Positions 10,039 through 19,023 of a DNA stretch of 64,000 nucleotides are shown one piece after another. A program made the position numbers and the translations under genes. The number at the start of each line of letters is the position of its first letter. Position 1 is the first letter of the stretch. This DNA comes from Billgrantia gudaonensis (GTDB lineage Bacteria; Pseudomonadota; Gammaproteobacteria; Pseudomonadales; Halomonadaceae). The notes under the pieces were generated by a model that saw nothing but the letters and a program-made list of their open reading frames with translations, was not told the origin of the DNA and did not search any database. The stretch is from contig NZ_FNES01000004.1 of the NCBI RefSeq assembly GCF_900100195.1, positions 313,001 to 377,000 on the forward strand, given 5' to 3'.

Positions 10039-10699
10039 TCGGCTCGCGCTCCACGCGTGCGGGGCGCAGTTCGCGCCCCAGTTCACGGGCCAGACAGACT
10101 GCCAGCGTCTCCCCCACCGCCTCGACGCCGGGACAGTCGCTCGCCAGATCAGCCAGCCGCGTCATCGCCAGACCGGCATGGCCGCAGGGATTGATGCGCG
10201 AGAACGGCGAGAGGTCGCCGTCGACGTTGAGCGCCACGCCGTGGAAGCTCGCCCCGCGACGAATGCGCAGCCCCAGCGAGGCGATCTTGGCCTCCCCCAC
10301 GTAGACCCCGGGTGCGTCGGGACGCGCCCGAGCCGCCACGCCCTGCTCGGCGAGCAGCGCGATCACCGCATTCTCGATGGCGCTCACCAGGTCGCGCACC
10401 CCGAGTCGGGCACGGCGAACGTCGAGCAACGGATAGAGCACCACCTGTCCCGGCCCATGGAAGGTGACCTGGCCGCCGCGGTCGGTCTGCACCACCGGAA
10501 TGTCGCCCGGCATCAGCAGGTGCTCGGGCTTGCCGGCCTGCCCCTGGGTGAACACCGGCTCGTGCTCCACCAACCAGAACTGGTCGGGCGTGTCGGCATC
10601 TCGCGTGTCGGTGAGTTCGCGCATCGCCTGCCACACCGGCTCGTAGCGGCGCCGGCCAAGACGATGCAGTTCGATGGGCAACGGGCTGTCGGCCGTCAT
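10025..10699 (-). CDS. lipB: Octanoyl-[ACP]:protein N-octanoyltransferase
   Basis: This enzyme moves octanoyl groups from ACP to lipoyl domains, the step before LipA. The 224-aa protein has the family motifs [13 protein letters not shown], the catalytic lysine in [11 protein letters not shown], and the acyl-accepting cysteine in I-N-P-C-G. The ATG at 10699-10697 overlaps the preceding ybeD stop (TGATG), so the pair is likely translationally coupled. It is the last gene of the long minus-strand envelope operon. Its stop lies inside the lipA coding region (3' overlap 10025-10038). Confidence 0.95.
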   Translation of the reverse strand: MTADSPLPIELHRLGRRRYEPVWQAMRELTDTRDADTPDQFWLVEHEPVFTQGQAGKPEHLLMPGDIPVVQTDRGGQVTFHGPGQVVLYPLLDVRRARLGVRDLVSAIENAVIALLAEQGVAARARPDAPGVYVGEAKIASLGLRIRRGASFHGVALNVDGDLSPFSRINPCGHAGLAMTRLADLASDCPGVEAVGETLAVCLARELGRELRPARVEREPISPR

Positions 10700-11010
10700 C
10701 ACACCACCATGTGCACGCGGCCGGTCGCCTTCAGCTCGGCGAACAGGGCCTTGAGCTGCGCCTCGCCGGTGGCACGCAGGGTCAGGCGCACGGACTGGAA
10801 ACGGCCGTTGCGACTGTCCACCACCTCTAGCGACGACGCATCGAAGGTGGCATCGTGGCGTACCACCACCTGGCAGACGGTGGCGGCGAAATCGTCGGCG
10901 GCGTCGCCCACCACCTTGATCGGGTAGTCGCACGGAAAGGTGATCTTGGCCGCCGGGCGCGAGGGGCGCACCGAGCCACGCAGATCACGCAGGCGTCGAT
11001 CGCTCATCAT
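10699..11010 (-). CDS. ybeD: YbeD/DUF493 family protein
   Basis: Small (about 103 aa) soluble ACT-like protein of the DUF493/UPF0250 family. It has the conserved beginning [11 protein letters not shown] and the [12 protein letters not shown] strand. The family always sits beside dacA and lipB and is suspected to be a regulator; no enzyme activity is known. Two adjacent ATG codons (11010 and 11007) overlap the dacA stop. Either may be the start, and both imply coupling to dacA. It overlaps lipB by one base downstream. Confidence 0.85.
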   Translation of the reverse strand: MMSDRRLRDLRGSVRPSRPAAKITFPCDYPIKVVGDAADDFAATVCQVVVRHDATFDASSLEVVDSRNGRFQSVRLTLRATGEAQLKALFAELKATGRVHMVV

Positions 11011-12197
11011 CCGAACCATTCATCGTAGAGGTTGCTGAAGAAGCGCTGGACCTGATCGAAGAGGCGCTTGAAAAGGCCGCCCTCGGCGATGCTCTCCAGA
11101 GCCACTAGCGGCTGCTCGCCGACCACCTCTTCACCCAGCATCACCTGCAGCGTGCCCACTTCCTCTCCGGCCGCGACCGGAGCCGTGAGGTCGGCACGGA
11201 TGTCGAGACGGGCACCCAGTTCCTCGTTGCGCGAGCGCGGCACCGTCATGTGCACGTCCTCGTCGACGCCGACGCGCAGCTCGTTCTTCTCGCCGCCCCA
11301 GACGCGCGGTGAGGTGAGCACGGCGCCCTGGTCGTAGAGACGCAGCGTCTCGTAATAGCGGAATCCGTAGCTGAGCAGCTTCTGGGTCTCCTGGGCGCGC
11401 GCCTCTTCCGAGCTGGTTCCCATCACCACCGAGATCAGCCGCATCTCGTCGCGCTCGGCCGAGGCCACCAGGCAGTAGCCTGCCTCCTCGGTCCACCCGG
11501 TCTTGAGACCGTCGACGCTGGGGTCACGCCACAACAGGCGGTTGCGGTTGGGCTGAGTGATATCGGCGTAGGTGAACTCCTTCTGGGCGTAGGTGGCGTA
11601 GTGGGCCGGATAGTCGTTGATGATGTGTTCCGACAGCAGGGCGAGATCGCGCGCCGACGAATAGTGGTTCTCGTCGGGCAGCCCGGTGGCATTGACGAAG
11701 TTGGTGTTGTGCATGCCCAGGCGAGACGCATGCTGGTTCATCATGTCGGCAAAGGGGCGCTCGCCCCCGGCCAGGTACTCGGCGACCGCCACGCTGGCAT
11801 CGTTGCCCGAGACGACGATGATCCCCTTGAGTAGGTCCGCCACCGACACCAGGGTGTCGACTTCGATGAACATCTTCGAGCCACCCGTGCGCCAGGCCTG
11901 TTCGCTGACGGGTACCGTGTCGTCGGGCTGGATGTTGCCACGATCGAGCTCGCGTTCCACCAGGTAGGCCGTCATCAGCTTGGTCAGGCTGGCCGGCGGC
12001 AAGCGCTCATCGGCATCGTGTTCGGCCAGCACACGACCGCTGTCGGCATCCATGAGTATCCACGACGTGGCAGCCAGCTGGGGTGGCGCCGGGATCATCG
12101 TCTGGGGCACCGGCACCGATTGAGCCAGCACCTGGGAAGCGAACAGCATCAGACTCAGCAGCAGCCATGGGCGGAAAACGGGGATCGGCACTCTCAT
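11007..12197 (-). CDS. dacA: D-alanyl-D-alanine carboxypeptidase (PBP5/6 type)
   Basis: This periplasmic enzyme trims the terminal D-Ala from peptidoglycan pentapeptides. Its 396 aa include a signal peptide (cleavage likely after V-L-A-Q near residue 26). The penicillin-binding motifs are S70-L-T-K73, S-G-N-D and K-T-G in D-G-L-K-T-G-W. A PBP5-type beta-rich C-terminal domain follows, and the protein ends with an amphipathic stretch (F-K-R-L-F-D-Q-V-Q-R-F-F) typical of peripheral membrane anchoring. It follows rlpA by 48 bp, and its stop overlaps ybeD. Confidence 0.95.
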   Translation of the reverse strand: MRVPIPVFRPWLLLSLMLFASQVLAQSVPVPQTMIPAPPQLAATSWILMDADSGRVLAEHDADERLPPASLTKLMTAYLVERELDRGNIQPDDTVPVSEQAWRTGGSKMFIEVDTLVSVADLLKGIIVVSGNDASVAVAEYLAGGERPFADMMNQHASRLGMHNTNFVNATGLPDENHYSSARDLALLSEHIINDYPAHYATYAQKEFTYADITQPNRNRLLWRDPSVDGLKTGWTEEAGYCLVASAERDEMRLISVVMGTSSEEARAQETQKLLSYGFRYYETLRLYDQGAVLTSPRVWGGEKNELRVGVDEDVHMTVPRSRNEELGARLDIRADLTAPVAAGEEVGTLQVMLGEEVVGEQPLVALESIAEGGLFKRLFDQVQRFFSNLYDEWFG

Positions 12198-12245
12198 TGG
12201 GCTTGGTCTCTTGACGTCATTGGGGTTCAGGGAAAACGAGCACCG

Positions 12246-13223
12246 TCAATCGGCATCCTTGACGATGAAACTCTGGGAAAAACCGGCACGTCGAAGCTCG
12301 TCGCGGGCCGGAGCGACCTGATCGGCATGGGCCAGTGGGCCGACCTGGACTCGGTGCACGCCGGCGCCACTGGTGACCCGCACCGGGTGCGATAGCTCAT
12401 CCTCGAGCTGCACCTTGAGCTGACGGGCATTGTCTGCCGAGCCGAGCGCAGCCACTTGCAGATACAGGGGACGGCCTTCCACGGAGCTGCCCTCCTGGCG
12501 CGTTTCGCGTGCATCGGCGCTCGTCGCTGACGATGTCCTCACCGCTTCGGGCTGGGTCGCCACGGTTTGGACCGGGGCCTGACCGTCGTCGCGCGCCGGA
12601 GCCGCCTGCTCGCGGGACTTCTGTTCATCGGGCCGATTCTCCGCCAGCCACTCGGCCGGGTCGATGGCCTCCACGGTCACTCGCCCGGTACCCTGCTCCA
12701 GGAAACCCAGCCGTGCGGCGGCGGCATAGGAAAGATCGATCTCGCGGTCGCTGTGGAAGGGGCCGCGATCGTTGACGCGCACGATCACCGAGCGTCCGTT
12801 GTCGCGGCTGGTCACTCTGACGTAACTGGGCAGCGGCAACGAGCGATGGGCGGCGCTCATCTTGTACATGTCGTAGATCTCGCCATTGGAGGTGGCGTAG
12901 CCATGAAACTTCTCGCCATACCAGGAGGCCGTGCCTTCGCGGGCATAGCCGCGGGCGTCGGGCAGCACGTGATAGGTCTTGCCCCACACTCGGTAGGTCT
13001 CACGGTTGCCGCCCGCTGACGGCGGCTCCACGCGCGGCACGGCATCGGGAATCTCGCTGACGTCGGGCGGCTCTTCGGGATAGGCATCGCCGCTGAGGGC
13101 GTAGCGCCCGCCGTTGGACGCCGGCTCGGCGCCGTCGCGGTCCACGGCCGGCTGAGTTCCCCCGCGACCGGCACAGCCTGCGAGTAGCGACATCAGGACG
13201 AGACCGATCAGCGCGATTCTCAT
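12246..13223 (-). CDS. rlpA: RlpA septal-ring lytic transglycosylase with SPOR domain
   Basis: A lipoprotein enzyme that cleaves naked (denuded) glycan strands at the septum. The signal ends with L-L-A-G-C (C near residue 17). The double-psi beta-barrel domain (about residues 95-190) has G-T-A-S-W-Y-G and N-D-R-G-P-F, including the aspartate used by RlpA. A low-complexity A/Q/E linker follows, and a SPOR domain closes the protein (about 250-325, Y-L-Q-V-A-A-L-G and V-Q-V-G-P-L), which targets denuded septal glycan. The ATG overlaps the mltB stop (ATGA). The placement between mltB and dacA is the pseudomonad order. Confidence 0.93.
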   Translation of the reverse strand: MRIALIGLVLMSLLAGCAGRGGTQPAVDRDGAEPASNGGRYALSGDAYPEEPPDVSEIPDAVPRVEPPSAGGNRETYRVWGKTYHVLPDARGYAREGTASWYGEKFHGYATSNGEIYDMYKMSAAHRSLPLPSYVRVTSRDNGRSVIVRVNDRGPFHSDREIDLSYAAAARLGFLEQGTGRVTVEAIDPAEWLAENRPDEQKSREQAAPARDDGQAPVQTVATQPEAVRTSSATSADARETRQEGSSVEGRPLYLQVAALGSADNARQLKVQLEDELSHPVRVTSGAGVHRVQVGPLAHADQVAPARDELRRAGFSQSFIVKDAD

Positions 13224-14284
13224 GCGTCCTCCTCACGCTCGGTGCGGGTGACTTCGAGCCGATGCGGCACCAGCTCGCGTCTCGACTCGATCGCCTCGGC
13301 CAACTCGCTCACCGCCATCGCATACAAATGACTGTGATTGTACCGCGTGATCACATGGAAATTGTCTCGCCCCAGGCGATAGCGCCAGGCGGTTTCGTCG
13401 GTTTGCAGCGCCAGGGGAATGACCCGCTGATCGTCGCCAAGAGCCGTTTCGCTGGTCACTCCAGCCTCTCGCAATTCCGCCATGTGCGCATAGGGCGTCG
13501 TCGTGCGATTGAATGCGATCGCATCGGGCGGCACCCGTGGCCCTTCGGCCTCATGGTAGATCGGCGCACCGGATTGCCAGCCGTGCTCGGCGAAATAGTT
13601 GCCCACGCTGCCGATGGCGTCGACGGGATTGGCCCAAAGGTCGCGCTGGCCATCGCCGTCGAAGTCCACGGCATAGGCACGGTAGCTGGTGGGTATGAAC
13701 TGCGGATAGCCCATTGCCCCGGCGTAGGACCCGTCGATGCTGCCCGGATCGACCTCTTGCTCGTGGGTGATCTCCAGAAAGGCGGCCAACTCACCGCGGA
13801 AGAAGTCGCCTCGCGAGGGGTGCTCGAAAGCCAGCGTCGCCAGGGAGTCGAGCACGCGGTGGCGACCGGTATGGCGACCATAGGCCGTCTCGACGCCGAT
13901 GATCGCCGCAATGACCTCCGGTGGCACGCCGTAGACCGCCTCGGCCCGCTCGAAGGCCCGTGCATGGGCATCGATGAAGGCCACACCCTGGGCGATGCGT
14001 TCGGGCGTCAGGAAGATGGCCCGATATTCGTCCCAGCGAAGATGCCTTTCGGCCGCGCCGGCCATCGCCTCCAGCACTCCCGGCTGCAGCACGGCCCGGC
14101 GCAGGGCCGCGGCGACCCAGTCTCGCTCGAGGCCGCGACCACCGAGTTCCTCGACCAGGCTACGGGCGCCATCGTGACTCACCGGATCGAACTCACCGGC
14201 AACCGAGAGCGAAGAGGTCCCCCACAGGGTCAGAACCACCGCGCCGACGACGACGCCTTTGTTCCATCTGCCCGCTGGCATCAT
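13220..14284 (-). CDS. mltB: Lytic murein transglycosylase B
   Basis: This enzyme cleaves the MurNAc-GlcNAc bond to give 1,6-anhydro ends. It is 354 aa with an N-terminal hydrophobic signal (cleaved after S-V-A-G). The catalytic glutamate lies in I-I-G-V-E-T-A-Y-G-R, with other family blocks A-M-G-Y-P-Q-F-I-P-T-S-Y and D-G-D-G-Q-R-D-L-W. No lipobox is evident, so it is probably a soluble, SltB1-like form. The start is one of two adjacent ATGs (14284 or 14281) with AGGAG upstream; the open frame extends further but runs into rodA. It overlaps rlpA by four bases. Confidence 0.93.
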   Translation of the reverse strand: MMPAGRWNKGVVVGAVVLTLWGTSSLSVAGEFDPVSHDGARSLVEELGGRGLERDWVAAALRRAVLQPGVLEAMAGAAERHLRWDEYRAIFLTPERIAQGVAFIDAHARAFERAEAVYGVPPEVIAAIIGVETAYGRHTGRHRVLDSLATLAFEHPSRGDFFRGELAAFLEITHEQEVDPGSIDGSYAGAMGYPQFIPTSYRAYAVDFDGDGQRDLWANPVDAIGSVGNYFAEHGWQSGAPIYHEAEGPRVPPDAIAFNRTTTPYAHMAELREAGVTSETALGDDQRVIPLALQTDETAWRYRLGRDNFHVITRYNHSHLYAMAVSELAEAIESRRELVPHRLEVTRTEREEDA

Positions 14285-14328
14285 GCGTTTGCCACTCCTG
14301 GAAGGGAAGCCACCGACTGCGACTACGC

Positions 14329-15489
14329 TCAGCGCGGCAGGAATCGGCGGTGTCCGTGAATGGACATGAGAATACCGAAACCCGCCATCAAGGTCACGCT
14401 GGAGGTGCCGCCGAAACTCACTAGGGGCAACGGCACGCCGACCACCGGCAGGATGCCGCTGACCATGCCCACGTTGACGAAGACGTAGATGAAGAACGTC
14501 AGAATGATGGCCCCACCCACCAGGCGCCCGAAGGTATCGTGTGCCGTGGCGGCCAGCCACAGCCCGCGCATGACGATCAGCAGATACACCATCAGCACCA
14601 CCAGCATGCCGACCAGGCCGAACTCCTCGCCGAGCACCGCGACGATGAAGTCGGTATGGCGCTCGGGCAGGAACTCCAACTGCGACTGAGTGCCCTCCAG
14701 CCATCCCTTGCCCCATAGCCCGCCGCTGCCGATGGCCGTGGTCGACTGGATGATGTTCCACCCCGATCCCAGCGGATCGCTGTCGGGATGGAGGAAGGTC
14801 AACACGCGCTGACGCTGGTAATCGTGCAGGTTCATCCACAGCAGTGGCAAAGCCGCCGCCGCCATCATGCCCAGGGCGAGGATGAAACGCCAGGAAAGGC
14901 CGGCAAGCAACACCGCGAAAACCCCCGCCGAGGCCACCAGCAACGACGTACCCAGGTCCGGCTGCTTGGCGATCAGCACCACGGGGCCCCCGATGATGAG
15001 GGCGCAGATGGCCACGTCACGCAACCGCGGCGGCAGCTCGTGCCGGCTCAGCCAGGCGGCGACCATCATCGGCATGGCGAGCTTCATCAGCTCCGAGGGC
15101 TGAAAGCGGATCACGCCAGGAATCACCAGCCAGCGCTGCGCTCCCATGCCCATGTCGCCCACCAGCTCCACGGCGACCAACATCAGCAGGCCCATGACGT
15201 AGGCCAGGGGAGTCCAGCGCAACAGCGTGGCCGGCGACACCTGAGCCAGCACCACGAGCACGCCAATGGCCACCATGAAGCGCGTTGCCTGGGCGATCAC
15301 CGTCTCCAGACGCTGCCCACTGGCACTGTAGAGTACGCCCAGTCCCGCCGTCATCAGCACCAGCAGCAGGATCAGCAGCCAAGGATCGATATGGATGCGC
15401 TCCCAGAAGCGCTTGCGGCGCGTCATGCCACTGTTCGGGGGACGCACCGGGTAGCCCCGCAGCCGTCGGCTCAAGTAGCTCATCGCCAT
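14329..15489 (-). CDS. rodA: Rod-shape SEDS glycosyltransferase
   Basis: This integral membrane peptidoglycan polymerase works with PBP2 in lateral wall growth. The 386 aa contain about ten hydrophobic segments. SEDS signatures are present, for example H-T-D-F-I-V-A-V-L-G-E-E-F-G, which includes the aspartate region, and V-G-V-P-L-P-L-V-S-F-G-G-T-S near the C-terminus. The start is three bases after the mrdA stop, a tight coupling that fits an equimolar RodA-PBP2 complex. It is followed by mltB after 44 bp. Confidence 0.96.
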   Translation of the reverse strand: MAMSYLSRRLRGYPVRPPNSGMTRRKRFWERIHIDPWLLILLLVLMTAGLGVLYSASGQRLETVIAQATRFMVAIGVLVVLAQVSPATLLRWTPLAYVMGLLMLVAVELVGDMGMGAQRWLVIPGVIRFQPSELMKLAMPMMVAAWLSRHELPPRLRDVAICALIIGGPVVLIAKQPDLGTSLLVASAGVFAVLLAGLSWRFILALGMMAAAALPLLWMNLHDYQRQRVLTFLHPDSDPLGSGWNIIQSTTAIGSGGLWGKGWLEGTQSQLEFLPERHTDFIVAVLGEEFGLVGMLVVLMVYLLIVMRGLWLAATAHDTFGRLVGGAIILTFFIYVFVNVGMVSGILPVVGVPLPLVSFGGTSSVTLMAGFGILMSIHGHRRFLPR

Positions 15490-15492
15490 GCG

Positions 15493-17412
15493 TCAGTTCC
15501 CCGCCACGCTACCGTCGTCGGTTTCCATCGTTTCACGCAGCTCGTCGACATCGGGCACCTCTTCTTCCTCCAGCAGCCAGGCATCGGTCATGGCCCGCGC
15601 CAGATGAGCGGCGTGAGCGCTGCCGCCACCGGCATTCTCGACGATGACGGCCACCGCGATCTCGGGATCCTCGAGGGGAGCGAAAGCGACGAACAGCGCA
15701 TGGTCTCGCAAGCGTTCGGCGAGTTCCTCGGCGTCATAGCGTTGATCCTGGCCCAGCGAAAAAACCTGTGCCGTGCCCGACTTGCCGCCCATGCGATACT
15801 CGAGCCCTTCCCCGGTGCGCCGGGCCGTACCTTCATGGCCGCTGACGACCTTCTCCATGCCGGAAAAGATGCGATCCCACCAGTCATCGTTCTCCACGGT
15901 GATGTCGGGCGGAGTCTCGGGCAGCTCTACGGGCACGGGTTCATCGCCGATGCGCCGGGCCAGGCGCGGCTTGACCCACTCGCCGCGATTGGCGAGTACC
16001 GCAGTGGCCGTAGCCAGCTGCAGCGGAGTGACCTGCCAGTAGCCCTGACCGATGCCTACCGACAGCGTCTCGCCGGGGTACCAGGGCTGATCGAAACGTC
16101 CGCGCTTCCACTCCCGCGAAGGCATGAGTCCCGGGCTCTCGCCCTGAACATCGTGCGCCACCCGCTGCCCGAAGCCCAGCGCACTCATGCGTTCATGCAA
16201 ACGATCGATGCCCAGCTCATGGGCCAGGGAATAGTAGTAGGTGTTGTTGGAAACGGCGATGGAGCGCTCCAGGTCGACGCGTCCATGCCCCCAGCGCAGC
16301 CAGTTCCGGTAGCGCCGCGAATCGTTGGGCAACTGGAAGTAGCCGGGATCGTAGATGGTCTCCTCCGGGGTGATCTCGCCTTCGGCCAGACCGGCCAGGG
16401 CCAGGAACGGCTTGATCGTCGAACCCGGCGGGTAGTGGCCACGAATGGCACGATTGAACAGCGGCAGGTCGAGATCTTCCTGCAGGCCGCGATAGGTACT
16501 GACGTCGATGCCCGTGACGAACCGGTTGCTGTCGAAGCCGGGCGCCGACACCATGGCCAGGATCTCGCCGGTCTGGGGTGCGATGGCGACGATGGAACCC
16601 CGACGCTCCTCGAGCAGCTCGTAAGCGAGTGTCTGCAGCTCCTTGTCGAGGGTCAGCGTCAAGTCCTTGCCGGGTACGGGGTCGGTACGGCCCAGCTCCT
16701 GCAGCACGCGTCCGCGGGCGTTGGTCTCTACCTTGCGCAATCCCGCCTGGCCGTGCAGCAAGTCCTCGTAGTAGCGCTCCACGCCGGTCTTGCCGATGAA
16801 GTGCGTGCCGGCATAGCGCCCCGCATCCAGCGACTTCAGTTCTTCGGCGTTGATGCGCCCCACGTAGCCCAGAGCATGGGCCATGATCTCGGCATCGGGA
16901 TAGTAGCGCAACAGTTGCGCTTCCACCTCGACGCCGGGCAGGCGATGGCGGTTGACCGCCAACCTGGCGATCTGATCCTCGTCGAGATCGCTCAGCAGCA
17001 GCGCCGGCTGAAAGGGCCGCTGGCGCTGGCCGGCGCGCACGCGAATGGCGTCGGCTTCCTCTTCCGACAGCTCCAGCAACTCTTCCAGTTGCCGCAGAGT
17101 GGCGTCGACATCCTCGACCCGCTCGCGGATCAGCATCAGATTGTAGGTGGGCCGGTTGTCGGCCAGCAGTACGCCGTTGCGATCATGGATCAGTCCGCGA
17201 GTGGGCGGCAACGGTTCGACACGCACGCGGTTCTTCTCCGAGCGCGTGGTATAGACCTCGTGCTGAACCACCTGAAGGTAACCCAATCGCCCCATCAGCA
17301 GGCCGGTCAGCGTGGTGACCACCAGCGCCGCCAGCAGCGAGCGAGACCGAAAGATGCGCAGCTCTTGCTGGGGATTCTTGAGAGTGTCACGGCGAAGACG
17401 CATGCCGGTCAT
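15493..17412 (-). CDS. mrdA: Penicillin-binding protein 2 (elongasome transpeptidase)
   Basis: Transpeptidase partner of RodA in cylindrical wall synthesis. It is 639 aa with a single N-terminal anchor near residues 27-48, then the class B PBP dimerisation domain. The catalytic domain carries S-T-I-K (in P-P-G-S-T-I-K-P), S-N-N (in I-A-V-S-N-N-T-Y-Y) and K-S-G-T-A. The C-terminus is acidic. It lies 33 bp after rlmH and 3 bp before rodA. The long frame open on the opposite strand across this gene and rodA is a GC-bias shadow. Confidence 0.96.
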   Translation of the reverse strand: MTGMRLRRDTLKNPQQELRIFRSRSLLAALVVTTLTGLLMGRLGYLQVVQHEVYTTRSEKNRVRVEPLPPTRGLIHDRNGVLLADNRPTYNLMLIRERVEDVDATLRQLEELLELSEEEADAIRVRAGQRQRPFQPALLLSDLDEDQIARLAVNRHRLPGVEVEAQLLRYYPDAEIMAHALGYVGRINAEELKSLDAGRYAGTHFIGKTGVERYYEDLLHGQAGLRKVETNARGRVLQELGRTDPVPGKDLTLTLDKELQTLAYELLEERRGSIVAIAPQTGEILAMVSAPGFDSNRFVTGIDVSTYRGLQEDLDLPLFNRAIRGHYPPGSTIKPFLALAGLAEGEITPEETIYDPGYFQLPNDSRRYRNWLRWGHGRVDLERSIAVSNNTYYYSLAHELGIDRLHERMSALGFGQRVAHDVQGESPGLMPSREWKRGRFDQPWYPGETLSVGIGQGYWQVTPLQLATATAVLANRGEWVKPRLARRIGDEPVPVELPETPPDITVENDDWWDRIFSGMEKVVSGHEGTARRTGEGLEYRMGGKSGTAQVFSLGQDQRYDAEELAERLRDHALFVAFAPLEDPEIAVAVIVENAGGGSAHAAHLARAMTDAWLLEEEEVPDVDELRETMETDDGSVAGN

Positions 17413-17445
17413 TGACCTCGAACCGTCGTTTCAGAAGCACCGCCA

Positions 17446-17913
17446 TCAGCGGTGGTAGGGGTGGCCCACCAACAGCGTCCAGGCGCGATAGAGCTGCTCG
17501 GCGACGATGACCCTGACCAGGGGATGCGGCAAGGTCAACGGCGACAGCGACCAGCGCCGGTCGGCGGCAGCACTAAGCGCGGGGTCGAGCCCATCGGCCC
17601 CCCCCACCAGCAGTGCCACGTCGCGCCCTTCGAGACGCCACTCCTCGGCCTCTCGTGCCAGGCGTCGGGTGCTCCATGCCTGCCCCCCCTCCTCCAGCGC
17701 CACCGTGAGTTCGTCACCCCGCAGGCGCTCGCGAAGCCGACGCCCCTCCAGGGACACGGCCTTCGTCACGTCGGCGTTCTTGCCACGCGATCCCGGAGAT
17801 ATCTCCTCGACATCCAGAGCGAAGTCGCGGGGCAGACGTCGGCGATAAGTCTCGACGCCTTCGGTCACCCAGCCAGGCATGCGCGTTCCCACCGCCAGCA
17901 GGCGGACCTTCAT
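17446..17913 (-). CDS. rlmH: 23S rRNA (pseudouridine1915-N3)-methyltransferase
   Basis: RlmH is a SPOUT methyltransferase that modifies pseudouridine 1915 in helix 69 of 23S rRNA. The 155-aa length is exact for the family. Typical blocks are an N-terminal M-K-V-R-L-L-A-V-G-T, the SAM-binding knot A-L-L-V-G-G-A-D-G-L, and the C-terminal L-T-L-P-H-P-L-V-R-V-I-V-A-E-Q-L-Y-R-A ending H-P-Y-H-R. The ATG overlaps the rsfS stop (ATGA), linking two ribosome factors. Confidence 0.96.
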   Translation of the reverse strand: MKVRLLAVGTRMPGWVTEGVETYRRRLPRDFALDVEEISPGSRGKNADVTKAVSLEGRRLRERLRGDELTVALEEGGQAWSTRRLAREAEEWRLEGRDVALLVGGADGLDPALSAAADRRWSLSPLTLPHPLVRVIVAEQLYRAWTLLVGHPYHR

Positions 17914-18287
17914 AGGCCACCTTGCCGACCGCCGACGTCGGCATCGCTGGGCAGGTCGGCCCACAGGCGTTCGAGGTCGTACAGCTGGCGGGTCTCGTCG
18001 AGCATCACGTGCACCACCAGGTCGCCGAGATCGACGAGCACCCAGTCGGCCCCGGCCCGTCCCTCGACACCCAGCGGCTGGAGGCCGTGTTCCTTGGCCT
18101 CTTGGATGACACGCTCGGCCAGCGCCGCCACGTGACGAGTGGAAGTGCCGCTGGCCACGACCATCACGTCGGTGACGCTGGTCAACCGCGAGACGTCCAG
18201 AGTGGCCACGTCCTTGGCCTTGAGCGACTCCAGTGCATCGAGCACCAGCGCTTTCAGGGATTCCGTGGTGTGCGAATGGTTGTGCAT
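17910..18287 (-). CDS. rsfS: Ribosomal silencing factor RsfS
   Basis: It binds uL14 on the large subunit and blocks subunit joining when nutrients are scarce. This 125-aa protein shows the family blocks D-A-L-E-S-L-K-A-K-D, T-D-V-M-V-V-A-S-G-T-S, G-A-D-W-V-L-V-D-L-G-D-L-V-V-H and R-Q-L-Y-D-L-E-R-L-W. The nadD-rsfS-rlmH order is conserved across proteobacteria. It is separated from nadD by 67 bp and overlaps rlmH. Confidence 0.95.
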   Translation of the reverse strand: MHNHSHTTESLKALVLDALESLKAKDVATLDVSRLTSVTDVMVVASGTSTRHVAALAERVIQEAKEHGLQPLGVEGRAGADWVLVDLGDLVVHVMLDETRQLYDLERLWADLPSDADVGGRQGGL

Positions 18288-18354
18288 AGCCCCTCGTCGA
18301 TGGGAAGTCCGGATCGGCGTCCATTGTAGCGTCTTGCCGAGCCACTGGCAGCGG

Positions 18355-19023
18355 TCAATGGTGCCGATAGAGGTCGCATTCGAGGATCCGAGCTTCCACG
18401 GCTTCCGGCAGCAGATAGCGCACGCTGCGTCGTTCCGCCAGGCGACGTCGCACCGCGGTGGCGGAAATCGCCATGCGCGTCGGCAGCGTCAGCCGCAACA
18501 GCCCTCCGGCCGGCTGCGCCATGAGCGCTTCGGCATGCGCTGCTTCGCGTCCGCGAATCAATGCCTCCAGCGCCCGTGGCAGCGGCGCCTCATGGTCGGG
18601 GCGATCGATCACCACCACGTGGGCGAGCTCGAAGAGCCGTTCGGGGGCATGCCAGTCGGCGAGCCGCAGGAACGCATCATGACCCAGCGCCATGACCAGT
18701 CGCGCCTCGCTACCCGACTCCTCGCGCAGGCTGGCCAGGGTGTCGGCGCTGTACGAAGGGCCGTCGCGCGCCAGCTCCCGCGGATCGGCGACGAGACCCG
18801 GGGTGTCGCCGATGCCCAGACGCAGCAGGGCGAGGCGCTCTTCGGGCGAGACGCGAGGCTCCCCACGCAGCGGCGGCATGGCAGCGGGAACCAGGTGGAG
18901 ACGATCGAGCGACAGCGCCTCGCTCAGTTCCACGGCACTGCGCAAGTGCCCCAGATGAACCGGGTCGAAGGTGCCGCCCAGCATGCCGATACGCGGCGAC
19001 GCCCGATGGGACATTTCGCTCAC
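18355..19023 (-). CDS. nadD: Nicotinate-nucleotide adenylyltransferase
   Basis: This enzyme adenylates nicotinate mononucleotide in NAD synthesis. The 222 aa carry the nucleotidyltransferase start [15 protein letters not shown] and the C-terminal [10 protein letters not shown]. The GTG at 19023 overlaps the proA stop (GTGA); an ATG three codons later (19014) is an alternative start. As in Pseudomonas, proA rather than holA precedes it. Confidence 0.95.
   Translation of the reverse strand: MSEMSHRASPRIGMLGGTFDPVHLGHLRSAVELSEALSLDRLHLVPAAMPPLRGEPRVSPEERLALLRLGIGDTPGLVADPRELARDGPSYSADTLASLREESGSEARLVMALGHDAFLRLADWHAPERLFELAHVVVIDRPDHEAPLPRALEALIRGREAAHAEALMAQPAGGLLRLTLPTRMAISATAVRRRLAERRSVRYLLPEAVEARILECDLYRHH

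Noticed and set aside
14788..17415. An 875-codon open frame opposite rodA and mrdA
   Set aside because: Same antisense GC-bias effect; the minus-strand genes have all catalytic motifs and tight operon spacing.
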